A DNA stretch of 64,000 nucleotides from Artemisia argyi. Lineage: Eukaryota; Streptophyta; Magnoliopsida; Asterales; Asteraceae. The notes under the pieces are model-generated. The model did not search any database. It worked only from the letters and a program-made list of their open reading frames with translations, and had not been told where the DNA came from. The stretch lies in assembly GCA_030686995.1 (NCBI GenBank), contig CM060707.1, positions 79,775,472 through 79,839,471 on the forward strand. Reading direction: 5' to 3'. A program made the translations under genes and the position numbers. Below, one piece after another: positions 11,412-22,898 of the stretch (within the stretch, counting starts at the first letter, position 1; every line of letters starts with the position of its first letter).

Positions 11412-13280
11412 TCATTTGTCCTTGGGGAAGCATGATGTGGAAGAGACAATCTCAATCGGACTTTCATTCAAGATGTTTGGACAAACATATGAAGCACGGG
11501 AAAGTTCCACACCGATGAGATATACTACCGGCTCAAGATAATGATACATGAGAATGCCGGGATCAAAGATAGTGTCCTCACTCCCGAAGGAGTGAAGGAG
11601 AGAAGAAGTCACCTTATAGGTGAAGAAAAGGAAGAAAATCATGATAAAAAGCATGATTTGATCTTCTTCCTCAAGAGGAGGCTCAATAGCCTGAGTTTGG
11701 ATTTCAAAGGTTAAGCTCGTAAACAACCCGGGAGGGTGGGTGGGAATTTGCAAATTCTCATAATTGAGAGCATCTCCCCCCGGGATATCAAACTGATGAG
11801 CGAGTTCACCGGAGAACTCCTCATGAAGAGAATCATTCACAAGATGTGAATTTGAGAACTCATGTTCCGGAATAGACTCATCACAATCCTCGTCAAAGAT
11901 TGGATTATTAGAAATCATAGTGAATTCAGATTTGAATTCAAAAAGAGGATTAGTGAGAGTCGTATCGAATGTTTCGGGAACAAAGTGAATATTATTCTCT
12001 GTTGGACTGTTGGGGTCAGAAGTGAGTGACGGATCATGATATAGGAGACTTTCAATTTCTCCTAGATCGGCTTCGAAGTCAAGGAGACCATCATCACTTT
12101 CCAATGAAAGTGGATCGATGTGAGCAAGTTCATCAGCGAACTCCTCAAGAAGAGGATCAACATCAGAATGAGGCAGTGGTGCCTCGATATACTCAATGTC
12201 TCCATGAGATATACAATCATCGCTAAAATCTGAGAACGTCTCAAAATGATCGTTAGGACACTCAAGAAGTGAAGGAATATCACATACATGATCCAAAGTT
12301 CCCTGTGACTCTCCTGGGATTGGGACAAGGATCTCAACACTAGACTTTATTAATTCGTCCGATTCCTTATCAGGAACAGTGCTAAGATGCTCATCCCCCA
12401 TGATCGGAGAGTGAGTGTGAACCTCGGGTGTGATAATAGCAGACTGAGGGAGATACAAAAGACTAGCACACATAGATTCTATATTTTTCATGTGTTCTTC
12501 TGCTAGCAATTCTTGCATACTCTTATCTCCCTGTGCTTCCACGGAAGGAATCTCAACTGATGAACTGGATGAATCTTTGTAATATTCTTTCATTTGAATA
12601 GAATCCTCATCATCATCATCAAGAAGAGCAGCATTGCGAAATATGGCACGTGTTTTAGCTGCTCTTTGCTCAGCAAGCAATTCTTCCATGCTCTTTTCGT
12701 TTCTGGCCTCTCGTTCTTCAGCAAGTAATTCTGCCATAGATTTCTCACGAGAGCTTTGAAACGATGAAGTGGCTAACTCCTCCTTGAGTTCTTTTAAAAT
12801 ATCAAGAACCTTAAGTAAAATGTCTTGCTCAGTAACAAGAGGAGTTGCTTGGGACATCTGGTATTGTGGAGGTGGGTCTGAATACGAATAGTCGTAATTG
12901 TTGCAAGGAAACGGATTCCCTGTTTGACAATCAGAGCTAGTGTGTGGACCTCCACAATAATCACAACAGTAAAACTGATGTGGCTGTGAGTCGTATGTGC
13001 TTGTGTCATAATTGTTATCAGGAAACTGCTCATAGACAAGCGTGCTTCCTGATTGACAATCAGAACTGTAGTGCGAACCACCACAGTACTCACAACAGTA
13101 AAACTGCTGAGTATCATGGTGTGGTAGCTGGTGGAATGAATCAGTGGTGTCATGGTAAGAATAGGGATCTTGGTTATAGACAGACCCGTTTCCTGACTCT
13201 ACCATGCCACAACCGGGGCAATTACCACCATTATGAGAACTACCACACCACTGGCAAACCAGAAAGTGTGGATGAGACAT
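11412..13280 (-). CDS. Zinc-knuckle, acidic protein of a non-autonomous Athila-like retrotransposon
   Basis: The frame opens at 13292 (626 codons); I prefer the second ATG (13278-13280, MSHPH), conserved in the two other copies, giving 622 residues. Numbered from the longer start: three knuckles C-x2-C-x3-H-x4-C at 13-25, 67-79 and 110-122, joined by Tyr/Asp/Pro-rich linkers; a helical stretch at 155-175; a repeated KSMxELLAE motif at 184, 200 and 257 suggesting coiled coil; a long Asp/Glu-rich part; a 16-residue hydrophobic stretch near 546-561 that could be a membrane segment; and a C-terminus ending FPKDK. That end matches the last codons of the pol frame of the element at 30174-44559. The knuckle spacing equals that in the Gag of that element. 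No protease, RT or integrase motif is present. The likely role is a Gag-like or RNA-binding accessory for an element mobilised in trans; this is inference and I know no assigned function. Confidence 0.75.
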   Translation of the reverse strand: MSHPHFLVCQWCGSSHNGGNCPGCGMVESGNGSVYNQDPYSYHDTTDSFHQLPHHDTQQFYCCEYCGGSHYSSDCQSGSTLVYEQFPDNNYDTSTYDSQPHQFYCCDYCGGPHTSSDCQTGNPFPCNNYDYSYSDPPPQYQMSQATPLVTEQDILLKVLDILKELKEELATSSFQSSREKSMAELLAEEREARNEKSMEELLAEQRAAKTRAIFRNAALLDDDDEDSIQMKEYYKDSSSSSVEIPSVEAQGDKSMQELLAEEHMKNIESMCASLLYLPQSAIITPEVHTHSPIMGDEHLSTVPDKESDELIKSSVEILVPIPGESQGTLDHVCDIPSLLECPNDHFETFSDFSDDCISHGDIEYIEAPLPHSDVDPLLEEFADELAHIDPLSLESDDGLLDFEADLGEIESLLYHDPSLTSDPNSPTENNIHFVPETFDTTLTNPLFEFKSEFTMISNNPIFDEDCDESIPEHEFSNSHLVNDSLHEEFSGELAHQFDIPGGDALNYENLQIPTHPPGLFTSLTFEIQTQAIEPPLEEEDQIMLFIMIFFLFFTYKVTSSLLHSFGSEDTIFDPGILMYHYLEPVVYLIGVELSRASYVCPNILNESPIEIVSSTSCFPKDK

Positions 13281-13505
13281 AGAAAGAATCAAATGTGTAT
13301 GGAGGGGTAGGAATGAAGAATCAAAGATGTGAGAGGGTAAAGGTGAATATTTTTGGGTTTTTGGAAATACATTTTGTACAAAGGATAAAGAAAATCTTTT
13401 TGGGTTTTGTTTTTATGAAAATATGAACAAGGATGGATAAATGTACAATGGAACGAATTCCAAAGACACTAATCAGAAAAACCGTTTAGATAAACGCGCA
13501 CAACC

Positions 13506-13523
13506 TCCCCGGCAGCGGCGCCA
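13506..13523 (-). other. Primer-binding site, tRNA-Asp type (LTR C, element 2)
   Basis: Minus-strand TGGCGCCGCTGCCGGGGA, directly inside LTR C. This makes LTR C the 5' LTR of element 2. Confidence 0.9.
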
Positions 13524-13528
13524 AAAAT

Positions 13529-16500
13529 TGATTGAGGCAAAAGCAGTCAACTAAATTCAACCACGGATGTGGTCAAACAAGTCAAACTCCTAAGGCTCAA
13601 TGCTCCGCGGAAGTATAAGGTTTCCCCGGGTCGTATGTCCCGACGAGGTGTGAATTGTAAACAAACAGTTTCGTGATCGGGTGAAATTGGATGAAAAGGG
13701 GTTTATGATTGATTGAACTAAGGAATTTATAATGAAATAGCTTAAACAAGCTATTTGAATAAGATGAGAAACTAGGAAAAACCAGAAACGATTAAAACCT
13801 AAAAACGCGTACGTTACGTTTAAATAAAACGTAAGCGTACGAAATAAAACGTAAAAACTGAAATCTGAAAACACCCAGGGGGTGAAAATGACTTTTTTAC
13901 AAACTAAAAGGTAAAAGAAAATTTTTAGAAAATTAAAATAAATTTTAACCCTAATTAATTATTTAATATTAATTAAATACTAATTATTACTAATTATTAA
14001 TATTTAAAATACTTAAATATAATTTAATACTAATTAAATACTAGAAAAATGAAAATAAAATTTCTAAAATTATAAAATAACTGAAAATAAGTTTTAAAAA
14101 TAAAAATAAATGTTTTTGTCTTTTTGTGGTTTTTTAATTAATTAATTACTAATTAATTACTAATTACTAATTAAACTATTTTAAATTAAGAAAAATACTA
14201 AATGAACAGTAAAAATTCTAAGAAAATTTCTAAAATTACTTTATAACATATAAAAGCTATAAAAAATATAAAAACTAAGTTTTACTTAATAAAAACTAGA
14301 TATGCTATTTTAAACTAATTATTATTTAATAATTATTAAAACTAAAATTAATTCTAATTAATACTAAACAACAAAATAAAAATCTAAGAAAATTATTATA
14401 AATACTTTAATATAAGATATAATTAATAAAAATATAAAAATGACAAGTACTTAATAAAAATTTAAAAATTAAAATTAAAATTAAATTACATTAAATAGAA
14501 ACTATCACTTAATTTTAAATTTGTTTTTCTTGATTTTTCTTTTACAAACCTATTTTATACTTAAAAACAATAAACTTTTACAAAAACAAACTTTTTATAA
14601 GCTAAAAATAAGCAGAATATAAGCTAAAGGTTGAGGCAGTTGACCAAAGTTGACCAGAATGGAAAAATAAGCTAAATCAGCTTAGGTGGGACCCACAAGG
14701 GTAAAATCTGGTCTAAATAAGATGAGTGAGCATGTTTGAGCAAGTAGAAACCAAAAGGTCTAACAGAATAAGCTAGTAAGCTACAAATAAGCACTTGATT
14801 CTTTGTTTTGCAACTGAAAAGTGGGACAGATTAGAGGCTTTGGTTTAGGTGGGGTCCACAGGCTTTGAGGTCAAACCAAGGGTCAAATGAGGGACCCTGG
14901 TAGGAGGAGTGTTGAATGGTGCAAGGTGGGGGGTTGTGGGACCCACTGGGTGGTTGGAAACCACCACCAAAGGGTGGTGTATGGGTTGATGTGCAGCTGC
15001 ACAGGGCAGCTCTTGCCCTGCAGTTATGTTTGGGGCAAAGTGGGGCCCAATAGAAAAATTGTAAAAATACAAGAACAATGGAAATCCAGAGTTGAGATGG
15101 TAGAGAACCAATAGAAACAAGTTTCACAACTTGAATCAACACACAAAAATCAAAACAATTACCACAACATTTGGAAAAAACTGAAAATGCAACTTTGACT
15201 TTTGCAACAACCTTAAGAACTTTGACTTTTGCTAATTTCTGATTGATCCTACATGCAAAATAAGTTGTTATATGTTGTTTAAAGACCAAATTAAGATTAG
15301 TATACAAGATTTAAACCAAATGGGTGAGTTTGGGGGTTCCACTGTCCCAACAGTAACTGATAAGGAACTTGTGTGGTGATTTTGACTTTAGATGCTCAGG
15401 GGTGTGTTTTAAATCCTTGAATGTGTTACTAATATCAAAATAAAGTTGCCTAAACTAACAATGCAACAAATAAACCAACACACAGTGGTCTAAACCACTG
15501 TGCCAAACACCCCTCTTGAATGTGCTAAAGCTAGATTTTTGAAGCAAGTGGATGAGTTGAGCTATGAAACTGAAGTTTAACACTGTAATATGATAAAAAG
15601 AGATGAAATAGGTACAAAAACACTGTCTTAAACAATAAACATCTACAATTCTATATTAAGCTGATTTGGTAGTTTAGTGAGCAATATTGAGCACCTATGA
15701 TTATAATGAAATAGAACCAAATTCTAAGCTAAATTACCACTGTAGTACAACAAATGAGCCAAACCACACAGAAACAATAAGCTAATAGGCACTTATAAAT
15801 TAAATGACCAAAAGGTGAGAGTTGAGCTTACATTTGAATCTACTGAGAACTGAGGAACCAAGTATCAATCTACCACCTATAGCCTCCCAACAGGCAACTA
15901 ATACCATGAAATCCCAAAGTGCATCATTCTTCTTGCCTCTTTCTTCTTATTTCTTGATTTTTATATTTTTACTCTATTTTTGTGATTTTTCTTAGATTTT
16001 GAAACAAATCTGTTTAATAGGTTTTGAAAACTTTAGAAAGCCTAAGATTAAGCTTAAATGAGTTCAAACAAACATCAAACAACAATTTGTAACAACTTAA
16101 CAATAATTTGTAATTTTAAATAAAAATAAATAAAAAAAAACTGATTGTGCAAGAGTAAACTGAAATTGATATTAAATTAAGATGGAATTACATAAATGAG
16201 ACTGAGTAAACACTTTTTAAACTAATTTTAACATCTAAAGAACTACATTACATACAATCGACCTAAAGTTACACTAAGAGAAAAATAAAAATTAACTACT
16301 CTTCTATTCTTCTCTTTTCTCATCTTTTATAGCCTCTGAGGAGTCCCCACAGCTTTCCCACTTCATTCTTGATCGTTGGATTGGTTTAAAGTGATCCAAG
16401 CCTTTAAAATTGCTTTTGGCGGGAAACTTGGAAAAGGCAGTTGGGTGGGTTAGGTTTGGTAGGTGGATGAATTAATTGAGGAGGGGGGTTGTAGTGAAGG

Positions 16501-17406
16501 TATTAATGAGTTTGGTGAGGGTTGGTGAGGACTTTGGAGGAGGGGGGAGGGAACCAGTTGCAGAAAATGGGGAAGAGGGGTAAGGGATGAACAGTGGACG
16601 GTTTTGTGGTGTGGGTTTGACCTGGTGTGTTGACCGGGGTGGGTTTTATTTTAAAATGGGATTGGGCTAGGTTTAGTGGGCTGGGGGTTGTTTGTTATTG
16701 GATCAGACTTTGGCTTGTTTAGTTTTTTTGGGTTTGGTTATTTGGTTTGTTTGCTTATTTAGTAGAAAACCACAAGGACCAAATTTGTTAAGTCCTCAAA
16801 GTTAAGGGACTGAAAATGGAAAATTCCCAAAGTAGTCACAAGGGACCATTCATGCATAGCTTCAATAAACCAAGAACCAAAAATGTAATTTTCCAAAATA
16901 AAACGCCCGGGGACCAAATTTGTCATTTTTGCAAAGTCCGGGGACTAAACATGAAATTTCCTCAAAGTTTTCATCCAAGGGTTAAAAATGATTTTTGTGA
17001 ATTCCCAAGGACCAAAATTGATTTTTCATTCAAAATTATCCCACCAGGGACCTTTTCTGCCAATGTTTGAAACTCCAGGGACTTAAACTGTAAATTTCCA
17101 AAACTTTCCAATTTTTCACCAAAGGACTAAATATGATAATTTATAATTTCAAAATGACCTTTGGTGATAATTTTCTATATTTTGAATACCCAGGGACTAG
17201 ATTTGTAATTTTATGAAAGTTGGGGGACTGAAACTGCCAATTTTGCAAACTTTGTGCGTTTTTCATTTGTTTTTGCTCGTTTTGCATCTAAAACATATAA
17301 AACACAATTTTGAAATATTTTCAGTATTTTGATGCATTACTGTGTGTTTTTGTATGTTTTGCAGTTCATATTAGACCAAAAATGATGAGTGTTTGAGCAC
17401 TCATCA
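13529..17406 (-). repeat. LTR C, 5' LTR of non-autonomous element 2 (3878 bp)
   Basis: TG...CA ends; nearly identical to LTR B without the SINE. The outer end abuts ATGGGCTCAG (17407), which in copy 3 (76-85) is continuous internal sequence, so LTR C marks an insertion into a related element. Its TATA box is at 16324-16331 and its E2F-type site at 16414-16426. Confidence 0.9.
16324..16426 (-). promoter_or_regulatory. LTR C core promoter: E2F-type site and TATA box
   Basis: Minus-strand TTTCCCGCCAAAA (16414-16426) upstream of TATAAAAG (16324-16331); this would drive the zinc-knuckle frame at 11412-13280. Confidence 0.6.
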
Positions 17407-18863
17407 ATGGGCTCAGAAGGTATTTCATCAATATCACTGATGTCTCCATAAGATAAAGAATTTTCATCAGTATTTGAATCACTAAGCCCGGTATTGAGAT
17501 AGGAATTGAGTGATGGATCATCATTCAATAAGCTTTCACGAAAAAGAATATCCCCCTCAGAATCAAGATAGTTATCATCAACTTCATACAAAGTTAAACT
17601 ATCTAGGGCAAGGAATGCTTCGACTTCCTCCATATCATCTTTGAAATCAAAGAGATCATCATCACATACCGATGGAAGTGGATTGGTGTGAGTGATTTCA
17701 TCGGCGAACTCCTCGAGAAGAAAGTCAACATTAGAGTAGGGAATGGATGCATCAACATACTCAATGTCTCCATAAGATAAACAATCATCACTGGAATCAG
17801 AGACAGTCTCAATTTGATCATTTGGATTATCAGGGGGTGAAGGAATTTCACACACTTGATCAAAAGTTCCCTGTGACTCTCTCGGGATTGGGACAAGGAT
17901 CTCAACACTAGACTTTATTAATTCGTCTGATTCCTTATTAGGAACAGTGCTAAGATGCTCATCCTCCATGTTCAGAGAGTGAGTGTGAACTTCGGGTGTG
18001 ATAACAACAGACTGAGGGAGATGAGAGGAGCTAGCATTCATGGATTGTACAAGTTCCATTTGATCTTCTGCTAGTAATTTCTCCGTCTCATTATTTTCTC
18101 CCTGATTTTCAATGGAAGGAATCACAAATGATGAATCTGACGAACCCTTATAAAATTGAAGGACATCAAGGGTGTCATCATTATCACTATCATCATCACA
18201 GTCTAGAAGAGCAACTTTATGAAATTTGGCACGTGTTATAGCTGCTTGTTCTAAGACTAGCAATTCTTCCATGCTCAATTCGTTTCTAGCATCTCGTTCT
18301 TCAGCAAGTAATTCTGCCATAGATTTCTTATGAGAGTCTTGAAACGATGTAGTAACCAACTCCTCCTTAAGTTCTTTTAATATATCAAGAGCCTTTAGTA
18401 AAAGGTCTTGCTCAGTATCATGAGGAGTTGTGTGAATCATATGGTACTGTGGAGGTGGGTCTGAAAACGAATAGTCGTAATTGTTACAAGGAAATGGATT
18501 CCTTGTTTGACAATCCGACCTAGAGTGTGGACCTCCACAGTAATCACAACAGTGAAACTGATGTGGTTGTGGGTTGTATGTGCTTGAGTCATAATTGTTA
18601 TCAGGAAACTGCTCATAGACAAGCGTTTTTCCCGATTGACAACCAGAACTGTAATGTGAACCACCACAGTACTCACAACAGTAAAACTATTGAGTCTCAT
18701 GGTGTAGTAGCTGATGGAATGAATCAGTGGTGTCATGGTAGGAATAGGGATTCTAGTTATAGACAGACACATTTCCTGACTCTACCATGCCACAACTAGG
18801 GCAATTGCCACCATTATAAGAATTACCACACCAATGGCAAATAAGAAGGTGTGGATGAGACAT
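17407..18863 (-). pseudogene. Zinc-knuckle/acidic protein, copy 1, truncated by insertion of element 2
   Basis: Homologue of 11412-13280, start at the conserved MSHPH methionine (18861-18863). The N-terminal knuckle part has two in-frame stops (TAG near 18755 and 18690), so only 17407-18440 remains open, from a methionine beginning MIHTTPHDTEQD. That part carries the helical stretch, SMAELLAEE and ELLAEDQ repeats and the acidic region. The frame ends where LTR C interrupts it at 17406/17407, missing the C-terminal part found in element 2. It is very similar to the copy at 1-1530, in keeping with the near identity of LTRs A and D. Function unknown. Confidence 0.75.
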
Positions 18864-19173
18864 AGATAGAATCAAATATGTATAGACGGGTAGGGATAAA
18901 GAATCAAAAAGGTATGAGGGTAAAGATGTATATTTTTGTAGTTTTTGGAAAACATTTTGTACAAATGATAAAGAAAATCTTTTTGTGTTTTTTGTGTTCG
19001 TTGAAAAAACTGATTTTAAAATGTTTTCGGGAACAGTTTTGTTTTTATAAGAAAATAAGAAGATAATATGAACAAGGGTGGTAAATATACAATGGATGTA
19101 TATCCCGATTCACTAATCAGAAAAAATTGTTTTAGAATAACGCGCACAACCTCCCCGGCAGTAGCGCAAAAAT
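18864..19173 (-). other. Leader and primer-binding site of element 1
   Basis: Untranslated leader between LTR D and the knuckle frame. The tRNA-Asp-type primer site (19152-19168) differs from the intact sites by a substitution and a one-base loss (GTAGCGC-AAA on the plus strand), so priming may be impaired. Confidence 0.7.
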
Positions 19174-22100
19174 TGATTGGCTCTGAACGGTCAACCTAAA
19201 TCAACCACGGATGTGGTCAACAAGGTCAAACAGCTCAGAATCAATTTTCGCGGAGTATAGAGTTTCCCCGGGTCGTTATGTCCCGACGAGGTGTGAATGG
19301 TTATCAAACGGGTTTGTGATCGGGTGAATCTGGACGGGAAAGGGGTTGTGATTGATTTAACTAAGGAATCTATAGAGAAATAGCTTAAATAAGCTATATG
19401 AATGATTACGTGAAAGTTAGATACTTAAAAACGTTTAATATCTAAAAACGTATACGTTCAGATTAAATTTATGCGAATGTACAAAATAAAACGTGAAAAC
19501 TGAAATCTGAAAACCCCCAGGGGGTGAAAATGACTTTTTAATAAACTAAAGGATAAAAGAAAATATTTAGAAAAATAAAATTAATTTTTACATTATTTAA
19601 TTATTTAATATTAATTAAATACTAATTAATTCTAATTATTAATATTTAAAATACTTAAATACAATATAATATTAATTTAATACTAGGAAAATGAAAATAA
19701 AATTTCTAAAATTATAAAATAACCAAAAATAAGTTTTAAAATTAAGAATATGTATTTTTGTCTTTTTGTGATTTTTCTATTAATTAATTACTAATTAAAT
19801 ATTAATTACTTAATTAAACTAATTTAAATTAAGAAAAATAGAAAATGATTAGTAAAAATTCTAGAAAAATTCCTAAAATTATTTTACATTATAATAAAGC
19901 TAGGAAAAATATAAAAACTAGGTCTTACTTAATAAAAACTAATTATGCTATTTTAAAGTTAATTATTAATTAATAATTAATAAAACTAATATTAATTCTA
20001 ATAAATACCAAATGATAATATAAAAATCTGATAAAATTACTAAAAATACTTTAATATAAAAGGTAATTAATAAAAATATAAAAATGCCAAGTACTTAAAA
20101 AAATCTAAAAATGAAAATTAAAATTTAAATAAAATTAAATAGAAACTATCACTTGAAATTAATTTGTTTTTTCTGGATTTTTCTTTTGGAATTCTATTTT
20201 ATACCTAAAAACAACTAAGTTTTGTGAAAATAACTTTTTTACAACTTAAAAATAAGCACTGTGGAAGCTTATTTGCTCTACAGTTGACTATTGTTGACCA
20301 AGACAAGAAATAGGCTAAAATGGACTTAAGTGGGACCCACTATGGTTAATTCTGATTCAAACAAGTGTGTTGGACATGTTTAAGCAAGAAAAAGCCAAAT
20401 GGGACCACTGGATAAGCAATTAAGCTAAAATAAGCACTTCCAAAAACCAAATACTACTCAGAAATGGGACAAACAAAAGGGCCTGATTCAGGTGGGGTCC
20501 ACAAGGCCTAAGGTCAAACCTATGGTCAATATTTGAAGTATGCCAGGAGGGGGGTTCAAAGGACCAAAGTTTGGACAAAGGGACCCACTGAGGTGGCCAG
20601 AAACCACCACCAAAGTGGTGGTGATGGATGTGGTGCTGCTGATGCAGGGGAGGTGTTCCTCCCTGCAACCTACTTTGGGGTGATGGTGGGCCCCACAGAA
20701 AAATGGTAAAGATGAAACAACAATGGGTCTTCCAAGATGAGCTGGTAAACTATGATTAGGAACAAGTTTCAAGCTCTGAATGCAAACACAAAATTCTACA
20801 AAAATCTTGCTAGTTTTGGAAAAATCTGAAATTATACAATTTGACTTTTGAGAAAAACTACTTATGTTTACTTTATTGAAATTCTAAGGGATCTAAGCTA
20901 CTGATTATGATGAATTAACCTATATTAAGACTAATTTAAGTGAAATTAACAAGTTTTAAGTAAATGGTGGGGTTATGAGATCACCAAACCTCAACAATTA
21001 ACTGATGGAGGCATTGGAGGGTGATTTTTGACTTTTGCTTATGGAACCATGTTGTTTTTTCCTAGACTGAGTTAATTAAACCTAAAGTGAGTTATAGCAA
21101 CTAAAAACAACAGCTGGGATAGTCTATAACACAGATAAACCATCAATGCCAAACACCCCTTAATGATTGACTGGTTTGAGTTTTGTGAAGCAAAATGATG
21201 AATTAAACCATGAAACTGGAAATTTAACTAATACTAATCAATTATGAGTGTAATTAAGCAAGATTGAACAATAGTTAACCTCTATACTACTAAACACATA
21301 TTACATAAAAAAATTGGACAAATTGCTTACAACTGAGCCATGCTTAGAACAAGTGAACCAGGGATCCAAGAACAATCCTAACACTCCCCTTGGAGTTCTA
21401 AAACCATAATTTTCCAAAGCCAACTCTGCTCCATTCTTCTTTCCTCATCTCTACTAATTTTTTTATTTTTCATCTATTTTCTTTTTATTTTCTAATAATT
21501 TAGCAAATTTGTTTTAATTATTGATTTGAGCTTGTGGAAACTTGTAAAGCAGCTTAAGTAAGCTTATGAAACAGTGATCACCTCTTCTAACAAACTTAAA
21601 TTTGAATTGATACTTTACGTAAGAAAATGGTACAAACTGGATTCCACTGAATTATTTGAAATTGAAACTTAAAACAAGGTTTGATTACAGTGAGATACTT
21701 GAAATTACACTTTTAAAGCTAAATTCTACACTATGAAATTGAGAGTACAAGAAAATGATAAAACTTAACTATTCTACTGACTGCTACTACACTACAGCTA
21801 CTACTCACTCCATTCTTCATTTTTCTTCACTTTTATAACCCTTGGAGGTATTCTCTATCTTTCCCACTCAATTGCAGCCGTTGGATTGCTTCTCTTTGAT
21901 CCCAACCTTTGAATACTATTTTGGCGGGAAATGGGAGAAAAGGCAGGTGGGGGTAACTTGGAGTATTTCATGGGAATTAAATGGGTTTTGGAAGTATTGG
22001 TATTAGGAGGGGGGACAAGGTATGGGAGGCTGATGTGGAGGAGGGGGGTTGAGTATTTTCTGGGATTTCAGGCTTCAAGTGGGAGGGGAAGGTGAGTGGT

Positions 22101-22897
22101 GTTGACTTTGGTTTGACTGGGTGAAGTATTAAAATGGACGGGGGAGTATATTTTGGTGGTGGGCTTTTATGGTTGGGCCTTGGGTGTTGGATGTGGGCTT
22201 GATTGGGGTAAAGGGTATTAATGGATTGGATTTTAATAACTTCAAGGGTCCGTTTGGTAAGTATCAAATCACAAGGACCATACATGTAATAAGCTGAAAT
22301 TGAGGGGCTGATTTGTACAAACATCCAAAGTATCTTCATGGGTAAAATATGCCAACTTTTAATAGTCCAAAAAATATAATTTTTCACTTTTGGTCCTTCA
22401 GGGACTAAAATTGCAAATTATTGAAACTTGAGGGACCAAAATGAACTTTTCTCCAAACTTTTCATCCAAGGACCATTTTTGCCAACTTTTGATTTTTCAA
22501 AGACTTTTGTTGACTTTTCCATCCAAAAATATTTCCCAGGGACCAAATCTGACAAAATTGAAACTCCAGGGACTAATTTTGTAATTTTCCAAAAATTTCC
22601 AATTTTTCACCAAAGGACAAAATATGACAACTTATGATTGTAAAAGGACCTTTGGTGATAATTTTCCATATTTTGAATGACCAGGGACTAGTTTTGACAT
22701 TTTTTGAAAGTTGAGGGATTGAAACTGCCACTTTTGCAAACTCTGTACGTTTTTCATCTGTTTTTACTCATTTTGCATCTAAAACATATAAAACACAATT
22801 TTGAAATATTTTTAGTATTTTGATGCATTTCTGAGTGTTTTTGTATCTTTTGCAGTTCAGATTTGACCAAAAATGATGAGTGTTTGAGCACTCATCA
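19174..22897 (-). repeat. LTR D, 5' LTR of element 1 (3724 bp)
   Basis: TG...CA ends; close to identical to LTR A. Its right end is joined to the interrupted copia integrase region at 22898, so this is the outer insertion boundary of the gypsy array. TATA at 21830-21837, E2F-type site at 21919-21931, AGGGACCAAA-type repeats at 22380-22740. Confidence 0.9.
21830..21931 (-). promoter_or_regulatory. LTR D core promoter: E2F-type site and TATA box
   Basis: Minus-strand TTTCCCGCCAAAA (21919-21931) upstream of TATAAAAG (21830-21837). Confidence 0.6.
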
Positions 22898-22898
22898 G

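Noticed and set aside
12794..13153. 119-residue Thr/Val-rich frame and similar frames at 1212-1403 and 18437-18772
   Set aside because: Out-of-phase readings of the zinc-knuckle coding sequence.
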